From Colias croceus (Eukaryota > Arthropoda > Insecta > Lepidoptera > Pieridae), in the NCBI RefSeq assembly GCF_905220415.1, contig NC_059554.1, positions 2,443,001-2,507,000 of the forward strand: DNA of 64,000 nucleotides, read 5' to 3'. This document shows positions 45,576-57,331 of this stretch, piece after piece. The notes under the pieces are model-generated. The model did no database searches, was not told where the DNA came from, and saw only the letters and a list, made by a program, of their open reading frames with translations. Made by a program: the position numbers and the translations under genes. Each line of letters begins with the position of its first letter. The first letter of the stretch is position 1.

Positions 45576-45583
45576 CTTTTATA
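45576..45583 (-). promoter_or_regulatory. TATA box of the bilin-binding protein gene
   Basis: Minus-strand TATAAAAG lies about 34 bp upstream of a TCAGT arthropod initiator (45547..45551, A near 45549). That gives a 5' leader of about 50 bp before the ATG. TATA, initiator and ATG are correctly spaced and unique in this stretch. Confidence 0.75.
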
Positions 45584-46341
45584 CTATAACTGGGCAGAGG
45601 TCACGGTCTCCACACTCTGGATTGTTTATACAGCCGCACTCGCTCTTTGCATATTTCTAGTTTTTGATAAGGGTTTTTTTTTGCGTTTTCTAAACAAATT
45701 TAGGCAAATTGACTGCTAGGTGTTTTTGTTACTACGCGCCGGTTCGGGTTTCAAGTCATTTCAGTTCAATTGGTGGTGATGGAAGGTAATCGTGCTCGTA
45801 GTGTGTGTTTTGCTTTGTTTATTTGTTCATTACTACGCGTTGTAAAGTTTTCGACTTAGTCAACGTGAAATAAAATACTTTTGATGTTTATTTGAAACGT
45901 TTCGAAGTTTTCGTGTTTTCAAAGGATTTTAAAAACGTTTAGACTGTGTTGATTTGGATGAGGTTTTGTTTATATTTTGTTGGATAGCTATGGAAATAAG
46001 TTGAATTAATATATTTGTAGTGTTTTTATTTAATCAAAGCAAACAAAGAACGGTTAAAAGGCGTGATTGGCAATTATTTAATTTTCATAAATTCCCAGTC
46101 AGTCATTTGCATATTGTTATTTCATATTGAATGTCTACAAATTTAAATTTTCGTTATATTAATGAAATTAAATCTACAATATACAGTGTAAATTGTGTTT
46201 GTGTACCTACCTATACCTCGGGAACCATTACATCCATCATTCATTGTTTAAAAGGTACATCATTTTTGGTGCTCAATATTTTGATGTATTGTTCTATTTA
46301 AAAAAGTTTTGTTAAGTGTAAGTGTATCAGTATTATTATCT
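45584..46341. other. upstream region of the bilin-binding protein gene
   Basis: No coding sequence. Promoter-proximal control elements are presumably here, but no motif is strong enough to name. Confidence 0.4.
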
Positions 46342-46498
46342 ATAATATACAAATATAATGCAAAATTTGTTGCTAGGCAATCTCGAGAACAGCTGAACCG
46401 CTATCGCTATTTTTTATAGGTAATATTCCTTGAAGTACGAGGATGATTCTTATAGAGAGAAAACGTAAACACGGACGAAGCCGGGGCGGACCAGTAGT
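46342..46498 (+). mobile_element. Helitron-like family C
   Basis: TTCCTTGAAGTACGAGGATG and GAAGCCGGGGCGGACCAGTA; terminal CTAG mutated. Confidence 0.65.
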
Positions 46499-47053
46499 TT
46501 ATAGTAAAAACTTGCAATAAATTAAACAAAAATATTCGTACGTAAATACAGTGTAACTAAGTGAATTACTGCTTTCTTAATTTTTTTATAATACAAGCGA
46601 TTATTCAGGTTATGTTCAGGATTACTATGTAGAATGCAAACTGGTTTTGTATGTATAAGCCTATTTAATAAGATAAAGTATAAGAGAAAGCGTTTACTTA
46701 TAAATATTACATTTTCTTAGCGTTTCAGAAACTAGATCGAATATAACGAGTACAGAAATTAAAAATAATAATGGATTTTTACATTGATATCAGATGTTCT
46801 CTTTATTTAATTAAATTCATGAATATTAATTTGCAAGTAACACTGCCTGAATAAATATAACTGAAAAAAGATGGTAAGAATTTGATGAACTTTAAAACCA
46901 ATCTACTTATAATAAGGTGGGAAATGGACTTGTGTTTTGCAAAGATTTAAAATTAATACCTACTTGACTTTTCTACTAGATTATTTTTATCTATATTGTG
47001 TCAGAAACATAGAATTTTCTAAGCTTTCAATAGAACCTGGATAAAACAAATCT
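46499..47053. other. AT-rich stretch, no gene seen
   Basis: Nothing recognised. Confidence 0.4.
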
Positions 47054-47219
47054 ATAATATAAAAATGAATCCCAAAATGTGTTGGTAAGCGCATAACTTG
47101 AGAACGGCTGAACTGATTTCGTTAATTCTTTTTTATTATATTCCTTGAAGTACGAGGATGGTTCTTACGTAGTGAAAACGTAAATATGTACCACGGGCGA
47201 AGCCGGGGCGGACTGCTAG
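47054..47219 (+). mobile_element. Helitron-like family C
   Basis: CTTGAGAACGGCTGAACTGA, then CCACGGGCGAAGCCGGGGCG and CTAGT. Confidence 0.7.
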
Positions 47220-47517
47220 TATGTTATAGATATAATATGGTTCTTACAGTCGCGTAAACTATATAAATAAACATATCAAAATCGTAGCATCAAATATGAA
47301 ACTATAATATAGTTCTTCATGAAAATATTTTTTCAAAAATTACCAAGTAACTAAACACATAAATCGTCTCACTGATTCAGTTTTGTGAAAAAATGTAAAT
47401 TACCCGTCCTTTCAAAACAGAGATGTTATAAGGATCTCCATATAATTCGTAAAGGTAAATTAAAGTTAAAATTATGAATTACGATAAAGTCATGCGATCC
47501 ATCACATATTTATACAT

Positions 47518-47700
47518 AAACTAGCGGTTCACCCCGGCTTTGCCCGTGGTACCTACATGTTTACGTTTTTTACGTAAAAACTATCCTATCTCTCAAGTTG
47601 GATCGAACTGCACATGGTGTGCGAATTTTATTATAATCGGTTAAGTGGTTTAGGAGTCCATTGAGGACAAACATTGTGACACGAGATTTATATATATATT
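47518..47700 (-). mobile_element. Helitron-like family C variant
   Basis: ACTAGCGGTTCACCCCGGCT at left; right part with TTGTGACACGAGATTTATAT. Confidence 0.65.
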
Positions 47701-48115
47701 AAGAAGATTATAAGAAGATGTATTATACCCACCTCACAAAATAATGGGAATCTAAATACTGATATTTGCACTATAATAACAGCTATAGATACTCATCCGC
47801 AGACGATTCCGCGGGCATAATCTGTTTCTTGCTCATGTGATAATCTGATGTTTAAACAATATTACTGTAAATTTTCATCCAAATCCGTTCAGTAGGTAGT
47901 AGTTATTTTTTATTAAAAGAGTTAGAACATACATCCATCCTCACAAACTTTTGCATTTACAATATTAACTATTTCTGGAATAAATTAATTATTTCTGGAA
48001 CACTAGCAGAAGACCATGTTTTCTCTAACGTTGTAAATAAATAAATGTCTTATATAATAACTGGGTAAAAGAGTATCTAAGAGCTAAACCAGACTAAAAT
48101 CTTTATAATTAACTA

Positions 48116-48292
48116 GCGGTCCGCCCCGGCTTCGCCCGTCGTACCTATTTACGTTTTCTCTGCATAAGAACCATCCTCGTACTTCAAGGAATATAATAAA
48201 AAAAGAATTATCGAAATCGGTCCACCCGTTCACGCGTGATGCCGTGACAACGCGAAACGGGTTTCATTTTTATATATAGAAAGATTTCATAA
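48116..48292 (-). mobile_element. Helitron-like family C
   Basis: ACTAGCGGTCCGCCCCGGCT at left, inverted TCCTCGTACTTCAAGGAATA, end TTTATATATAGAAAGAT. Confidence 0.7.
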
Positions 48293-48361
48293 AGCTACGA
48301 ACAGCTTTTACGTGAAAGGTTATAAACCATTCAAGCATTCTCACAGACTATCATGTCCTAT

Positions 48362-48561
48362 CTATACTTATACTTATATTATAAAGCTGAAGAGTTTGTT
48401 TGTTTGTTTGAACGCGCTAAACTCAGGAACTACTGGTCCGATTTGAAAAATTATTTCGATTTTAGATAGCCCATTCATCGAGGAAGGCTAGGCTATAGTA
48501 TATTATCACGCTAAGACCAACAGGAGCGGCACAACGCGGGTGAAACCGCGGAGCATAGCTA
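48362..48561 (+). mobile_element. Helitron-like family B
   Basis: TACTTATATTATAAAGCTGA to CGCGGGTGAAACCGCG; CTAG mutated to CTAT. Confidence 0.75.
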
Positions 48562-48689
48562 TTGTACAATGGCAAATATTTGTAAAATTTTTGGGTGTAT
48601 GTACTCTTGTTATTTACATGAAAGTACAGACATAGATCACATAGGCCACTCTTAGTGAGAGAAAGCCGCGGGTTTAAATCTATATTACA

Positions 48690-48992
48690 TATAATAAATC
48701 TGTAGAAGGGTCAATTCTGTACATTGAAAATATTGAAAAAATAAATAGCAGGGGGTGTTACTGGATCGATACCAAACTCAAATATGTGATTAAAAAAATT
48801 TTTGTCTGTCTGTCTGTCTGTCTGTATGTTCAGGCATCACGTGAAAAGTAACGGTTCGATTTCGATGAAACTTGGTATAATTATACGTTATTATCCTGGG
48901 CATAAAATAGGATACTTTTTATCCCGGAAAAATACGTAGAAAAAAAAATCTTAATTTTTCCGCGCGGACAGAGTCGCGGGCGGAAGCTAGTT
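48690..48992 (+). mobile_element. Helitron-like family A4, full length
   Basis: AATCTGTAGAAGGGTCAATT, a (TGTC)n run, CCGCGCGGACAGAGTCGCGG and GGAAGCTAGT. Confidence 0.8.
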
Positions 48993-49297
48993 TCTAATAT
49001 TAGTAGGAATGGGATAGAATATATTGAATTAAAAAAAATGTTAAGAGCCACCGTATTTTTTAGCATGTCAAGTATTGAGATGGTTTGAGATGATAGGTTT
49101 GAGTCTTTGAGATGACAACTGATAAATTTCTATCAATCAATAATTAAAATAGTTGTAAAACAACTTATAAAATCATGTTCTTATTGAATAAATAACATGT
49201 TTTTTTTACATTTTTTATTCACACATAAGTGGCAGTTATTTTCTTTTTAGCATTATAATACCTATATTATTAGTTTAGGCATCAGTTTCACACTTAT

Positions 49298-49743
49298 CCT
49301 ACTAATATTATAAATGCGAAAGTTTGTCAGGATGTGTGTGTGTTTGTTACTCTTTCACGCAAATACTACTGAACCGATTACAATGAAATTTAGCACACAT
49401 ATAGAGGGTAACTTGGATTAACACATAGGATAGTTTTATCCCGGAAATCCCACGGCAACGGGAACTATGCGGGTTTTCCTTTGCAAACGCGGGCGAAGCC
49501 GCGGGCGGAAATCTAGTATTATATATACGTAAATGCGAAAGTTTGTCAGGATATGTGTGTGTTTGTTACTCTTTCACACAAATACTAATGAACCGATTAC
49601 AATGAAATTAAGCACACATATAGAGGGTAACTTGGATTAACACATAGGACAGGTTTTATACCGGAAATCCCACGGGAACGGGAACTATGGGCCATGGGGG
49701 TTTTTCTTTGAAAACGCGGGCAAAGCCGCGGGCGGAAAGCTAG
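49298..49743 (+). mobile_element. two head-to-tail Helitron-like family A copies
   Basis: Copy 1 49298..49515 (ATCCTACTAATATTATAAAT to CTAGT) and copy 2 49528..49743 (TACGTAAATGCGAAAGTTTG to CTAGT), same strand, about 12 bp apart. Confidence 0.8.
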
Positions 49744-49923
49744 TTCATTATAATTGTATTGACATAAATGTATTATTTAATTTTATGTGACTGATATGTG
49801 ACAAAATTTATTATTCTACATTTTATTCATTTTATGAAAAAATTACCTATTTCATTTTTAAATTAAATAAACTGCTACACATTTCAGCGTACAAACATAT
49901 ATGATTTGTGTTTTTATATCAAA

Positions 49924-50193
49924 CTAGGTTTCCGCCCGCGGCTTCGCCCGCGCAGTCAAAGAAAAACCCGCATAGTTCCCATTCCCGTGGGATTTCCGGG
50001 ATTGCGTCATTTTCCCGGGATAAAAAGTAGCCTATGTCCGGCTATCCTGTCTATGTAGACTATGTCCTGTCAGCCTCCGGTATCAAAATATCTTCATACC
50101 AAATTTCATGAAAATTGGTTCAGTAGTTTAGGCGTGATTGAGTAACAGACAGACAGACAGAGTTACTTTCGCATTTATAATATTAGTATGGAT
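49924..50193 (-). mobile_element. Helitron-like family A2 with internal duplication
   Basis: ACTAGGTTTCCGCCCGCGGC at left; GGGATTGCGTCATTTTCCCG and a repeated CTATGTCCGG/CTATGTCCTG stretch; end GTATGGAT. Confidence 0.75.
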
Positions 50194-50779
50194 GATTTTA
50201 TCATAAATATTTAAAAATCTATGGAAAATAATATACTAAATAATGAACGTTTACAAAACTAAGTATGTTTACTAAAAGTGGTATTTTTACTCATTTAATC
50301 GCATAGTAACACACGCATAAATATTAATTTATTAGCTGTTAACAACAAAACAATATATTATGAGGTTCTATATACGATTGAATTAACATAGTTATACATG
50401 CAAGTGTATATATGTGTCATTCATTAAGAATGCAAAAGTTACACCACATAATATGTATAAGGTTAACAAAAGCAATAATTGATGTCTTTATCTAAACTAT
50501 TGTATTGTATTTTATCTATTCTATTGTAACCTAAGTATTTGATACCTAAAATGAAAGAGAATTTGATATTTCTCTGCTTTTTATTACAACTGTAATTATT
50601 ATGGGCATTTAGATATGTATAATTGTAAATAAGTATTAAAATTTTTTTTTCTTTACTTTTTATCGATTTATGACAAAAATTTTCAACCGGTTATAAAATT
50701 TATTTTGCATTAATTGTTTTTGCGTGTAAGATAAAAAAAAACATCTAGCCATCCTCACAGACTTTTCATTCATAAATAA
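50194..50779. other. AT-rich stretch, no gene seen
   Basis: Nothing recognised. Confidence 0.4.
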
Positions 50780-50969
50780 CTAGCTTTCCGCCCGCGGCTT
50801 TGCCCGCTTTGTCTAAAATATAATAAATTACATAGGTATTAAAACCTTGCCCTTGAATCACTCTATCTATTATAAAAAACGCTTCAAAATCTGTTGCATA
50901 GTTTTAAAGATTTAAGCATACATAGGAACAGAGAAAGCGACTTTGTTTTATATTATGTAGTGATAATAC
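50780..50969 (-). mobile_element. Helitron-like family A3
   Basis: ACTAGCTTTCCGCCCGCGGC at left; TATTATGTAGTGATAA at right. Confidence 0.75.
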
Positions 50970-51349
50970 TAATGTTGATTATGTTGTTTGTGTGTATATA
51001 ATATATATCTATGTATTCTACTAATTAGTTACTATAGAAAAAATTAAGCATATTAATCTTTGTAAACATAATATTATGATAACTAATAATGTCAATAAAA
51101 TAAATGTTTTATTATAATTACTTGTGTTATTTATTAACCTTATTTCCCCTTTTATGTGCACCCGCATTGCTTCGCTTTTGTTGGTCCTAACGTGATGATA
51201 AATGGGCTATGGCTCATGTTTAAACTACTAAAACGATTTTGATAAAATTTGCAACAGGGTTCGTTACATACACGAATGGAATATATACCTATATAATATA
51301 TACCTAATGGCTAATGTTACTTTTTAGTAATTTGTGGAGAAATCTTAAT

Positions 51350-51505
51350 TTAAACTAATATTATAAAGCTGAAGAGTTAAGTAGGTGGAAATACTTTCAG
51401 TGTTAGATAGCCCATTTATCGAGGAAGGCTATAGGCCTATATATCATCACGCTGAGACCAATAAGAGCGGAGCAATGAGGGTGAAACCGCGGGGCACCGC
51501 TAGTT
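51350..51505 (+). mobile_element. Helitron-like family B, internally shortened
   Basis: CTAATATTATAAAGCTGAAG to GTGAAACCGCGGGGCACCG and CTAGT. The GAACGCGC block is deleted. Confidence 0.75.
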
Positions 51506-51807
51506 TATTATAAAAAAATAAATACTATGGTATCTTCTCGGTTCATTAGAGCGAACATGGCTCGCTTTCAACCTTACAACTCAATAACGTGTGGCGCTCA
51601 GATTGTATTTCCGCAGCATTTTTTATAATTTAGCTACTGTATTCTAAACATCTTTTCATTGGCTGTTGAATCTTGATCACTGGGCGTGACTTTAAAAATG
51701 AAAAGTATGTTTTTCTTGTGGGTATGAATATGAGCTGATGATGCTGATGATGACAAATATTTTAACTAAAACAGGATATGATTAGAAACAATGGTAGTCT
51801 GTTATCT

Positions 51808-52017
51808 ATACTAATATTATAAAGCTGAAGAGTTTGTTTGTTTGTTTGATTGTTTGTTTGTTTGAACGCGCTAATCTCGGGAACTACTGGTCCGATTTGA
51901 AAAATTATTTTGGTGATAGATAGCACATTTTTTGAGGAAGGCTATAGGCATATATTATATCATCACGCTAACAACAGGAGCGAAGCCACGCGGGTGAAAC
52001 CGCGCGGCACAGCTAGT
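51808..52017 (+). mobile_element. Helitron-like family B, full length
   Basis: TCTATACTAATATTATAAAG, a (TTTG)n run, CGCGGGTGAAACCGCG, CTAGT. Confidence 0.85.
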
Positions 52018-53627
52018 AATAAATAAAATATGTATCTTACAATTAACAGTGAAAAAAAAAATAAAAAAAAAATAACAGTGTAAAATATTTTATTTTAGTA
52101 TACTACCACAATACAACAGATTACTCCATAGATGGCTCTGTGTGTAGTCTATAATCAATGGCTATAGAGAATCAAAGTTAAGGTATATGACAAATTAATC
52201 TATACAAAAAATCCTGAATCACTTTATTTCTTATTTTATTATCACACACGAAATTGTTATAGATTAGTCGATTTCTTGTCCTGTAATGACAAAAGATAAT
52301 AATAACATCAAAACACATTCAATTCTCTGAAGTCTAAAGGGCCTCTGCGTGTTGGATCTGTGTCCCCACGTAAGCCTTCCAAAGGACCGGGTATCTTCCT
52401 TCTGGTGGTAACCGTGTATTATGGAGGGAGACATCAAAATTTTATTATAATGTTAAAATTTACGTATCTTTTTTATTTCAAAATACTGTATTATTACAAG
52501 TAACTGAGACGTTTCAACAATATATTTACCTATTATTACTAAACTGATAAGTTAATAATGAAAATCTCGTTCGCTTTCTACTTTGACCAATAATATGCAG
52601 TATGGCGCTGGCAGTCTAACGGTAAACGAATGCGGTGAACTCAGTCAAGGGAAGGTAATACGCAAGCAATATTATAATATTATCTTTAAAGATAATGTCT
52701 TAAATGTCATAACATAGTTTCTACTCAGTTCGGACTCCCGTCTTCCACTTCAGTTATTACTAAGTTCTATAAATTTAATTTATTAAGTACCTTAATTTTA
52801 ACTATTGGAGATAAAAACTTTATATTATGTAGGTATTACAAGACAAAAAAAAACTTTATAATGCTTCAAATTGAAAAACTCCATCGTTTTTGGTTATACA
52901 TTTAGTATCTAACTATATCGTTTTTTAATACTTTAAAATTAATAATTATGAAAATACGCAAAACTTTCAATCAGATACAATAACAATACAACTGAACTGA
53001 TTTTGATGACAATAACTGTAAAATAATTTTAAACCATTAAAAAACTTTGAAGGAACCGGGCCGAGACGATTATTTTCGAACATACGGGAAATGTAGAGCC
53101 TCTCTGTTTTGAGAGTTTAACCCTACAAATGTATCTATCTTTATTTAAGTAAGTATTGATATAGGAACACCAACAAAAAAAAAATATTAAGTGTTGTTTT
53201 TGTGTCATAATATTCCAACCTCAAGATATTTTCAATCTTAGAAGACACATTTTTTCAGTTTTCCACAGATGGTAGGATACAAAACTGAGAAAAATGAACA
53301 GAAATATTAAAAAAAAAAACACCGGGATTGAATCCTCTGTATCGAAATTAAATTTTAGCGCAAAAAAAAATTATAAAAAAGTAGGTAGGTAACTACAAAA
53401 AACTCAAAAAAAAGTCTTTAATTTTAATTAATAAATAGGTACATTAGGAAATATATCCGTTTCTTATCAATCGAAAGTTCACGTTTCTAACACCTATAAA
53501 AGAATAAACAATATGAGATAACTACTATCTTGTTTATCCAACTGTTTATTATAAAACTAATATAGGTAATACTTATATAAGTATTGCATCAACATTTTTT
53601 GTATGCAATATGTTATGTATGTATCTA
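52018..53627. other. mostly AT-rich, no recognised gene
   Basis: GC-richer patches at 52340..52440 (TTGGATCTGTGTCCCCACGT) and 53045..53125 (GGAACCGGGCCGAGACGATT) look repeat-derived. The small ORF at 52580 is listed separately. Confidence 0.35.
52580..52716 (+). CDS. small ORF, unidentified
   Basis: An open frame reads STLTNNMQYGAGSLTVNECG and continues ELSQGKVIRKQYYN to a TAG near 52716. Internally AAG|GTAATA could act as a splice donor, making a short exon ending SQGK. Local GC content is raised. No family is recognised. Confidence 0.18.
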
Positions 53628-53817
53628 TAGTAACATAAAGCTAAAGAGTTTGTTTTTATGTTTGAACGCGCTAATCTTAGGCACTACTGGTCCGATTTGA
53701 ATAATTATTTAAGTTTTAAATAGCCCATTTATCGAAGAATGCTATAGGGTGTATGTCATACGATAAGACCAATTAGAGCGGAGCCATGCAGGGTAAAACC
53801 GTGGGGCACCGCTAGTT
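53628..53817 (+). mobile_element. Helitron-like family B
   Basis: CTAAAGAGTTTGTTTTTATG to GGTAAAACCGTGGGGCACCG and CTAGT; hairpin partly decayed. Confidence 0.75.
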
Positions 53818-54130
53818 TTATACATATTTCTTCAAAATTAATTCAGTACCTAGTTGTTGAGTATCTAGATGAATGTGTAGACATCGTTTTGTATTCACAC
53901 AAACAAACATACACTACACAATTGTATACCATTATCAGTCATGTGATTGTCCTAGTATCATATTATTTAGTATTTACATTAATTAATATTCTAGTATAAA
54001 TCAAAACTTAAAAATATATAGTATGATGACCGGTTATCATAACATATAAAGCGAAGACTATCTCTTCCTGTGGTATCGTTTGCGAATTTTACTTTTTGAA
54101 ATTAACTTTTTGACTTGGTACGTTTATTGC

Positions 54131-54544
54131 CAGCTTCCAGCGACTCCGTCCGCGTGGATGTCGGTCTTCGCGTGGATGGTTTATTTCTCCATTTTGAGTA
54201 ACTCTGACAATGTCATCTTATAAATATCTATAATCTATTGGACCCAAATACGGCTAGGCCTATAATAATACGCAACGTGTGTTCGTGGTTCTACAGAACA
54301 ACGTCTATGGATAAAACTGAAAAATTAAGATTAATTTTTTTTCTACGTATTTTTCCAGGATAAGAAGTAACCTATTTTACGCCCAGGATAATAAGGTATA
54401 ATTATACCAAGTTTCATCGAAATCGAATCGTTAGTTTTCACGTGATGTCTTCACATACAGACAGACAGACAAAATTTTTTTTAATCACATATTTGTAAGC
54501 ATATTTGGGTTTGGTATCGATCCAGTAACACCCCCTGCTATTTA
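54131..54544 (-). mobile_element. Helitron-like family A4 with insert
   Basis: CAGCTTCCAGCGACTCCGTC at left, then about 150 bp of unrelated sequence before the A4 body (TTCTACGTATTTTTCCAGGA). CAGACAGACAGA and GGTATCGATCCAGTAACA at right. Confidence 0.65.
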
Positions 54545-54559
54545 TTTTAAAACAAAATT

Positions 54560-54838
54560 TTTACAAAAAATGTGTGCGTGTTAGTACACGCACACTAGTG
54601 TGTACACACGTAAGAAGTGAAACTTCTTTTTGACCTTATTTTTCAAAAAATAATTTACCGAGTATATGCAACTTTACAGAAATACGTCGAATCACGCGTG
54701 GTAGGGATAAGAAAAAGATGGCGCGTAACGAAAAAATGTCACGCGTAACGAAAAATTGAACTGAATTTTTTTCCTGAATGAAATTTTTTTCACTGAATTT
54801 TTTTCCAACCCCGATAAAGTTTCACTTCAATGACAAAT
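54560..54838 (-). mobile_element. MITE-like family H, copy 2
   Basis: TAGTACACGCACACTAGTGT, GAAGTGAAACTTC, GGCGCGTAACGAAAAAATG, with a duplicated TGAATTTTTTTCC segment and the end CCGATAAAGTTTCACTTC. Confidence 0.7.
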
Positions 54839-54956
54839 AATTGCCTCAGGTTTTAAAGCTAATGTTAAAGCCTATGTAACATAAGCATATTATATATAAT
54901 ATAGAGTAAAAGACCGGATATATCATGTATTTTTATTTTTTATATGAAAAAAAAAA

Positions 54957-55136
54957 ACGACGTGTGGCACTCGGGGACTGCCGCGGTAAAGCTATTGCAT
55001 GCTATGCCTTTAAGCCACACCTCCGCCCGTCGGAGTGGGTAGCGTGAGGTTTTTTCGTTACGGAATTTCTCGTTTCCCGTCGTCGTCCCGTCGTCCCCGC
55101 GCTCAAGGCCCGCGATAGAAGCTATGCAATAGGTTA
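54957..55136 (+). mobile_element. repeat family D, copy 2
   Basis: GTGTGGCACTCGGGGACTGC, CCTCCGCCCGTCGGAGTGGG, GAATTTCTCG and GCCCGCGATAGAAGCTATGC, with a duplicated CGTCGTCCCGTCGTCC. Confidence 0.7.
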
Positions 55137-55750
55137 AAATTTTTTTTAAAATATATTGAGGTTAGGACAAATTAAGACTACTTGTTTGTTGCCTTCTCAG
55201 ACCTTTATTCTTACTTTCACAACAGACACATAGACAGCGAAGTCTCAGTAATTGGCTCCCGTTTTACCCTTCGGTACGGAACCCTAAAAAGAACATCATA
55301 TTTCGACCGCAGTGAGAGGAATCACGCCACTATTACATGGATGTGTTTGAAAAATAATTTTATCGTATGTTTAGGTTCTAATGTTCAAACTTTTATCAGT
55401 AATTTTTTGCTTTGTTCGGGTCCAGATAATTTTGTTATGTTCTAGAATTTTTTTATATCTATTTGTGTCGCTTATCCGAAATCTTGACCGAATTTTATTA
55501 ATATTTTCGATAGGTACGTTGAAAAAATAAACTATTACATTGAAAATCGTCTATACAAAACAATAAAAGCTTACAAATAATATTTTTGATGCTGTAAACA
55601 AATAATGTATGAGTACTGCCGCACAGTATTGCCGTATATGCCGTGAATACAATCTTCGTCGTGACCGTCTATTTTTTGCTCAACTTCTATTAGTCGTAGC
55701 ATGATATTTTACAGTCTTTAGATCATCTTATGACTTCCTCGATAAATTTA
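55137..55750. other. no supported gene
   Basis: The 87-codon frame at 55182 overlaps the ACAGCGAAGTCTCAGTAATT / TACGGAACCCTAAAAAG repeat. Degenerate family-B-like words at 55660..55750. Confidence 0.35.
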
Positions 55751-56091
55751 GGTATACTAATAATAATAAGCTTGAAGAGTTTGTTTATTAAAACGCGTTT
55801 ATCTCAGGAACTACTGTATTGATTTCAAACATTCTTTCACGGTTGGATACGTGCATTGTGCGTATTCCCTTTTTTTTATAGTGGGGAAATCTTCCAAAGA
55901 TACCCACGGCCCCCGGGGAAGGAGCCGTGGGTTATGTCGGATTCTTACCGACTAAAACCCCACTGTGTTCCGTCGAGCCGCTTTAATGAGGGGGCCGCGG
56001 GTATTTGTTAGAATTCTTCCGCGACATTGTGCGTATTCCCTACTACGACTATGTCTTATGTACTACAGGCAAAGCCGGGGTAGATAGCTAC
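55751..56091 (+). mobile_element. short Helitron-like copy interrupted by a retroposed insert
   Basis: The host runs AAGCTTGAAGAGTTTGTTTA ... GGCAAAGCCGGGGTAGATAG. It is split at 55854..56041 by the insertion listed next. Confidence 0.6.
55871..56024 (-). mobile_element. 154-bp retroposed LINE/SINE tail with 17-bp target duplication
   Basis: Flanked by perfect direct repeats CATTGTGCGTATTCCCT at 55854..55870 and 56025..56041. Poly-T at its plus-strand start is the poly-A tail of a minus-strand insertion. The interior (GGGGAAATCTTCCAAAGATA, GTCGGATTCTTACCGACTAA) is a known lepidopteran LINE-tail motif; a relative is at 25375. Confidence 0.85.
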
Positions 56092-56134
56092 AAAGCACAA
56101 AACAAAATAATAAACCATTTTGTAGTGAAACTTC

Positions 56135-56333
56135 TTTATCGGGGTTGGAAAAAAATTTAGTGTAACATTTTTTCGTTACGCGTGACATTTTTCCGTTACG
56201 CGCCATCCTTTTCTTATCCCTGCCACGCGTGATTCAACGTATTTCTAGTTGCATATGGTAAATTATTTTTTGAAAAATGAGGTCATAAAGAACACACTTC
56301 CTACGTGTGTACACTAGTACACGCACACATTTT
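56135..56333 (+). mobile_element. MITE-like family H, copy 3
   Basis: AGTGAAACTTCTTTATCGGG, TTTCGTTACGCGTGACATTT, GTACACTAGTACACGCAC. Confidence 0.7.
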
Positions 56334-57149
56334 TTTCCTGAGATTCGTTTAGATATATTTTCAAGCAAATTATTGTAATATCAGTACAGATAATTACATG
56401 CTAAAAATAGCGATACATTAGGATAAGATATCGCAATAAATAACATTATTCACATGAGAGATAGGATTAAAAAAAGGTTATCTTTATCTACTGTATTTTT
56501 ATATAATTGGTTACGCCTCCTGTCTACACTTATTTTACATATTTTTTCATATGTGAACTATGCCGGACACCCCAAAAAACGGACCAATTTTTATGATGCT
56601 TGTTATACAAAAAAAAAAATGTCTCATTTGATGCTACCTGTGATGTACATGTATAGTTTCTAAAAAATAACGTACTTTCATAGTATGTAACGAGAACAGT
56701 ACTTTGTTATTTTTATTTGCATGAATTTCATTAATCTAGTCACCAAAGTCACCCATAAATTAATACTTTAATTCATAAACACTTATTTCATAACATTAAT
56801 ATATATTATTTAATAATTTATTCAATTAAAACATTCATAATATTATCACCTTCGTAATATTTTTCTTACATTAAGCTCAATGTAAAAGGAAACCTGTTAA
56901 AAAAGCAAAAAAAATAAATCAATGTTCATTTTTGTTTGTAAACAGAAGTAAACCTGTAGACATTGCACAAATTTACGTGCAACTTTTTAAGAAATCTGAT
57001 TTATCGAAAAAGATATAAAAGTTCTACGACTTTAAAAGGTAAGGAAAGTACATATTGTACACATTGTGCACAAATAAGATAACATATTACAATTTATAAA
57101 TTAATTTATAATTCAAACAGTATATATTAAATTCTGTTCTTATTTTATA
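56334..57149. other. AT-rich stretch, no gene seen
   Basis: A 69-codon frame at 56454 has no support. Confidence 0.4.
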
Positions 57150-57331
57150 CTAGTGGTCCGCCCCGGCTTCGCCCGTGGTACATATTTCGCAATAAAAGGT
57201 AGCCTATGTCCTTTCTCGGGTATCAAAATATCTCAATACCAATTTTCATGCAAATTGGTTCTGTAGTTTAGGCGTGATTGAGTATCAGACAGACAGACAG
57301 TTACTTTCGCATTTATAATATTAGTATGGAT
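57150..57331 (-). mobile_element. Helitron-like, C head with A2 body
   Basis: ACTAGTGGTCCGCCCCGGCT at left (family C terminus) joined to GTCCTTTCTCGGGTATCAAA and GTATGGAT (family A2): a natural chimera. Confidence 0.75.

Noticed and set aside
48800..48830. TGTC microsatellite as a possible CRISPR-like array
   Set aside because: Simple 4-bp repeat inside a Helitron-like family A4 copy; no spacers.
55182..55445. 87-residue plus-strand frame
   Set aside because: Overlaps a dispersed repeat (ACGGAACCCTAAAAAG) and has no domain.
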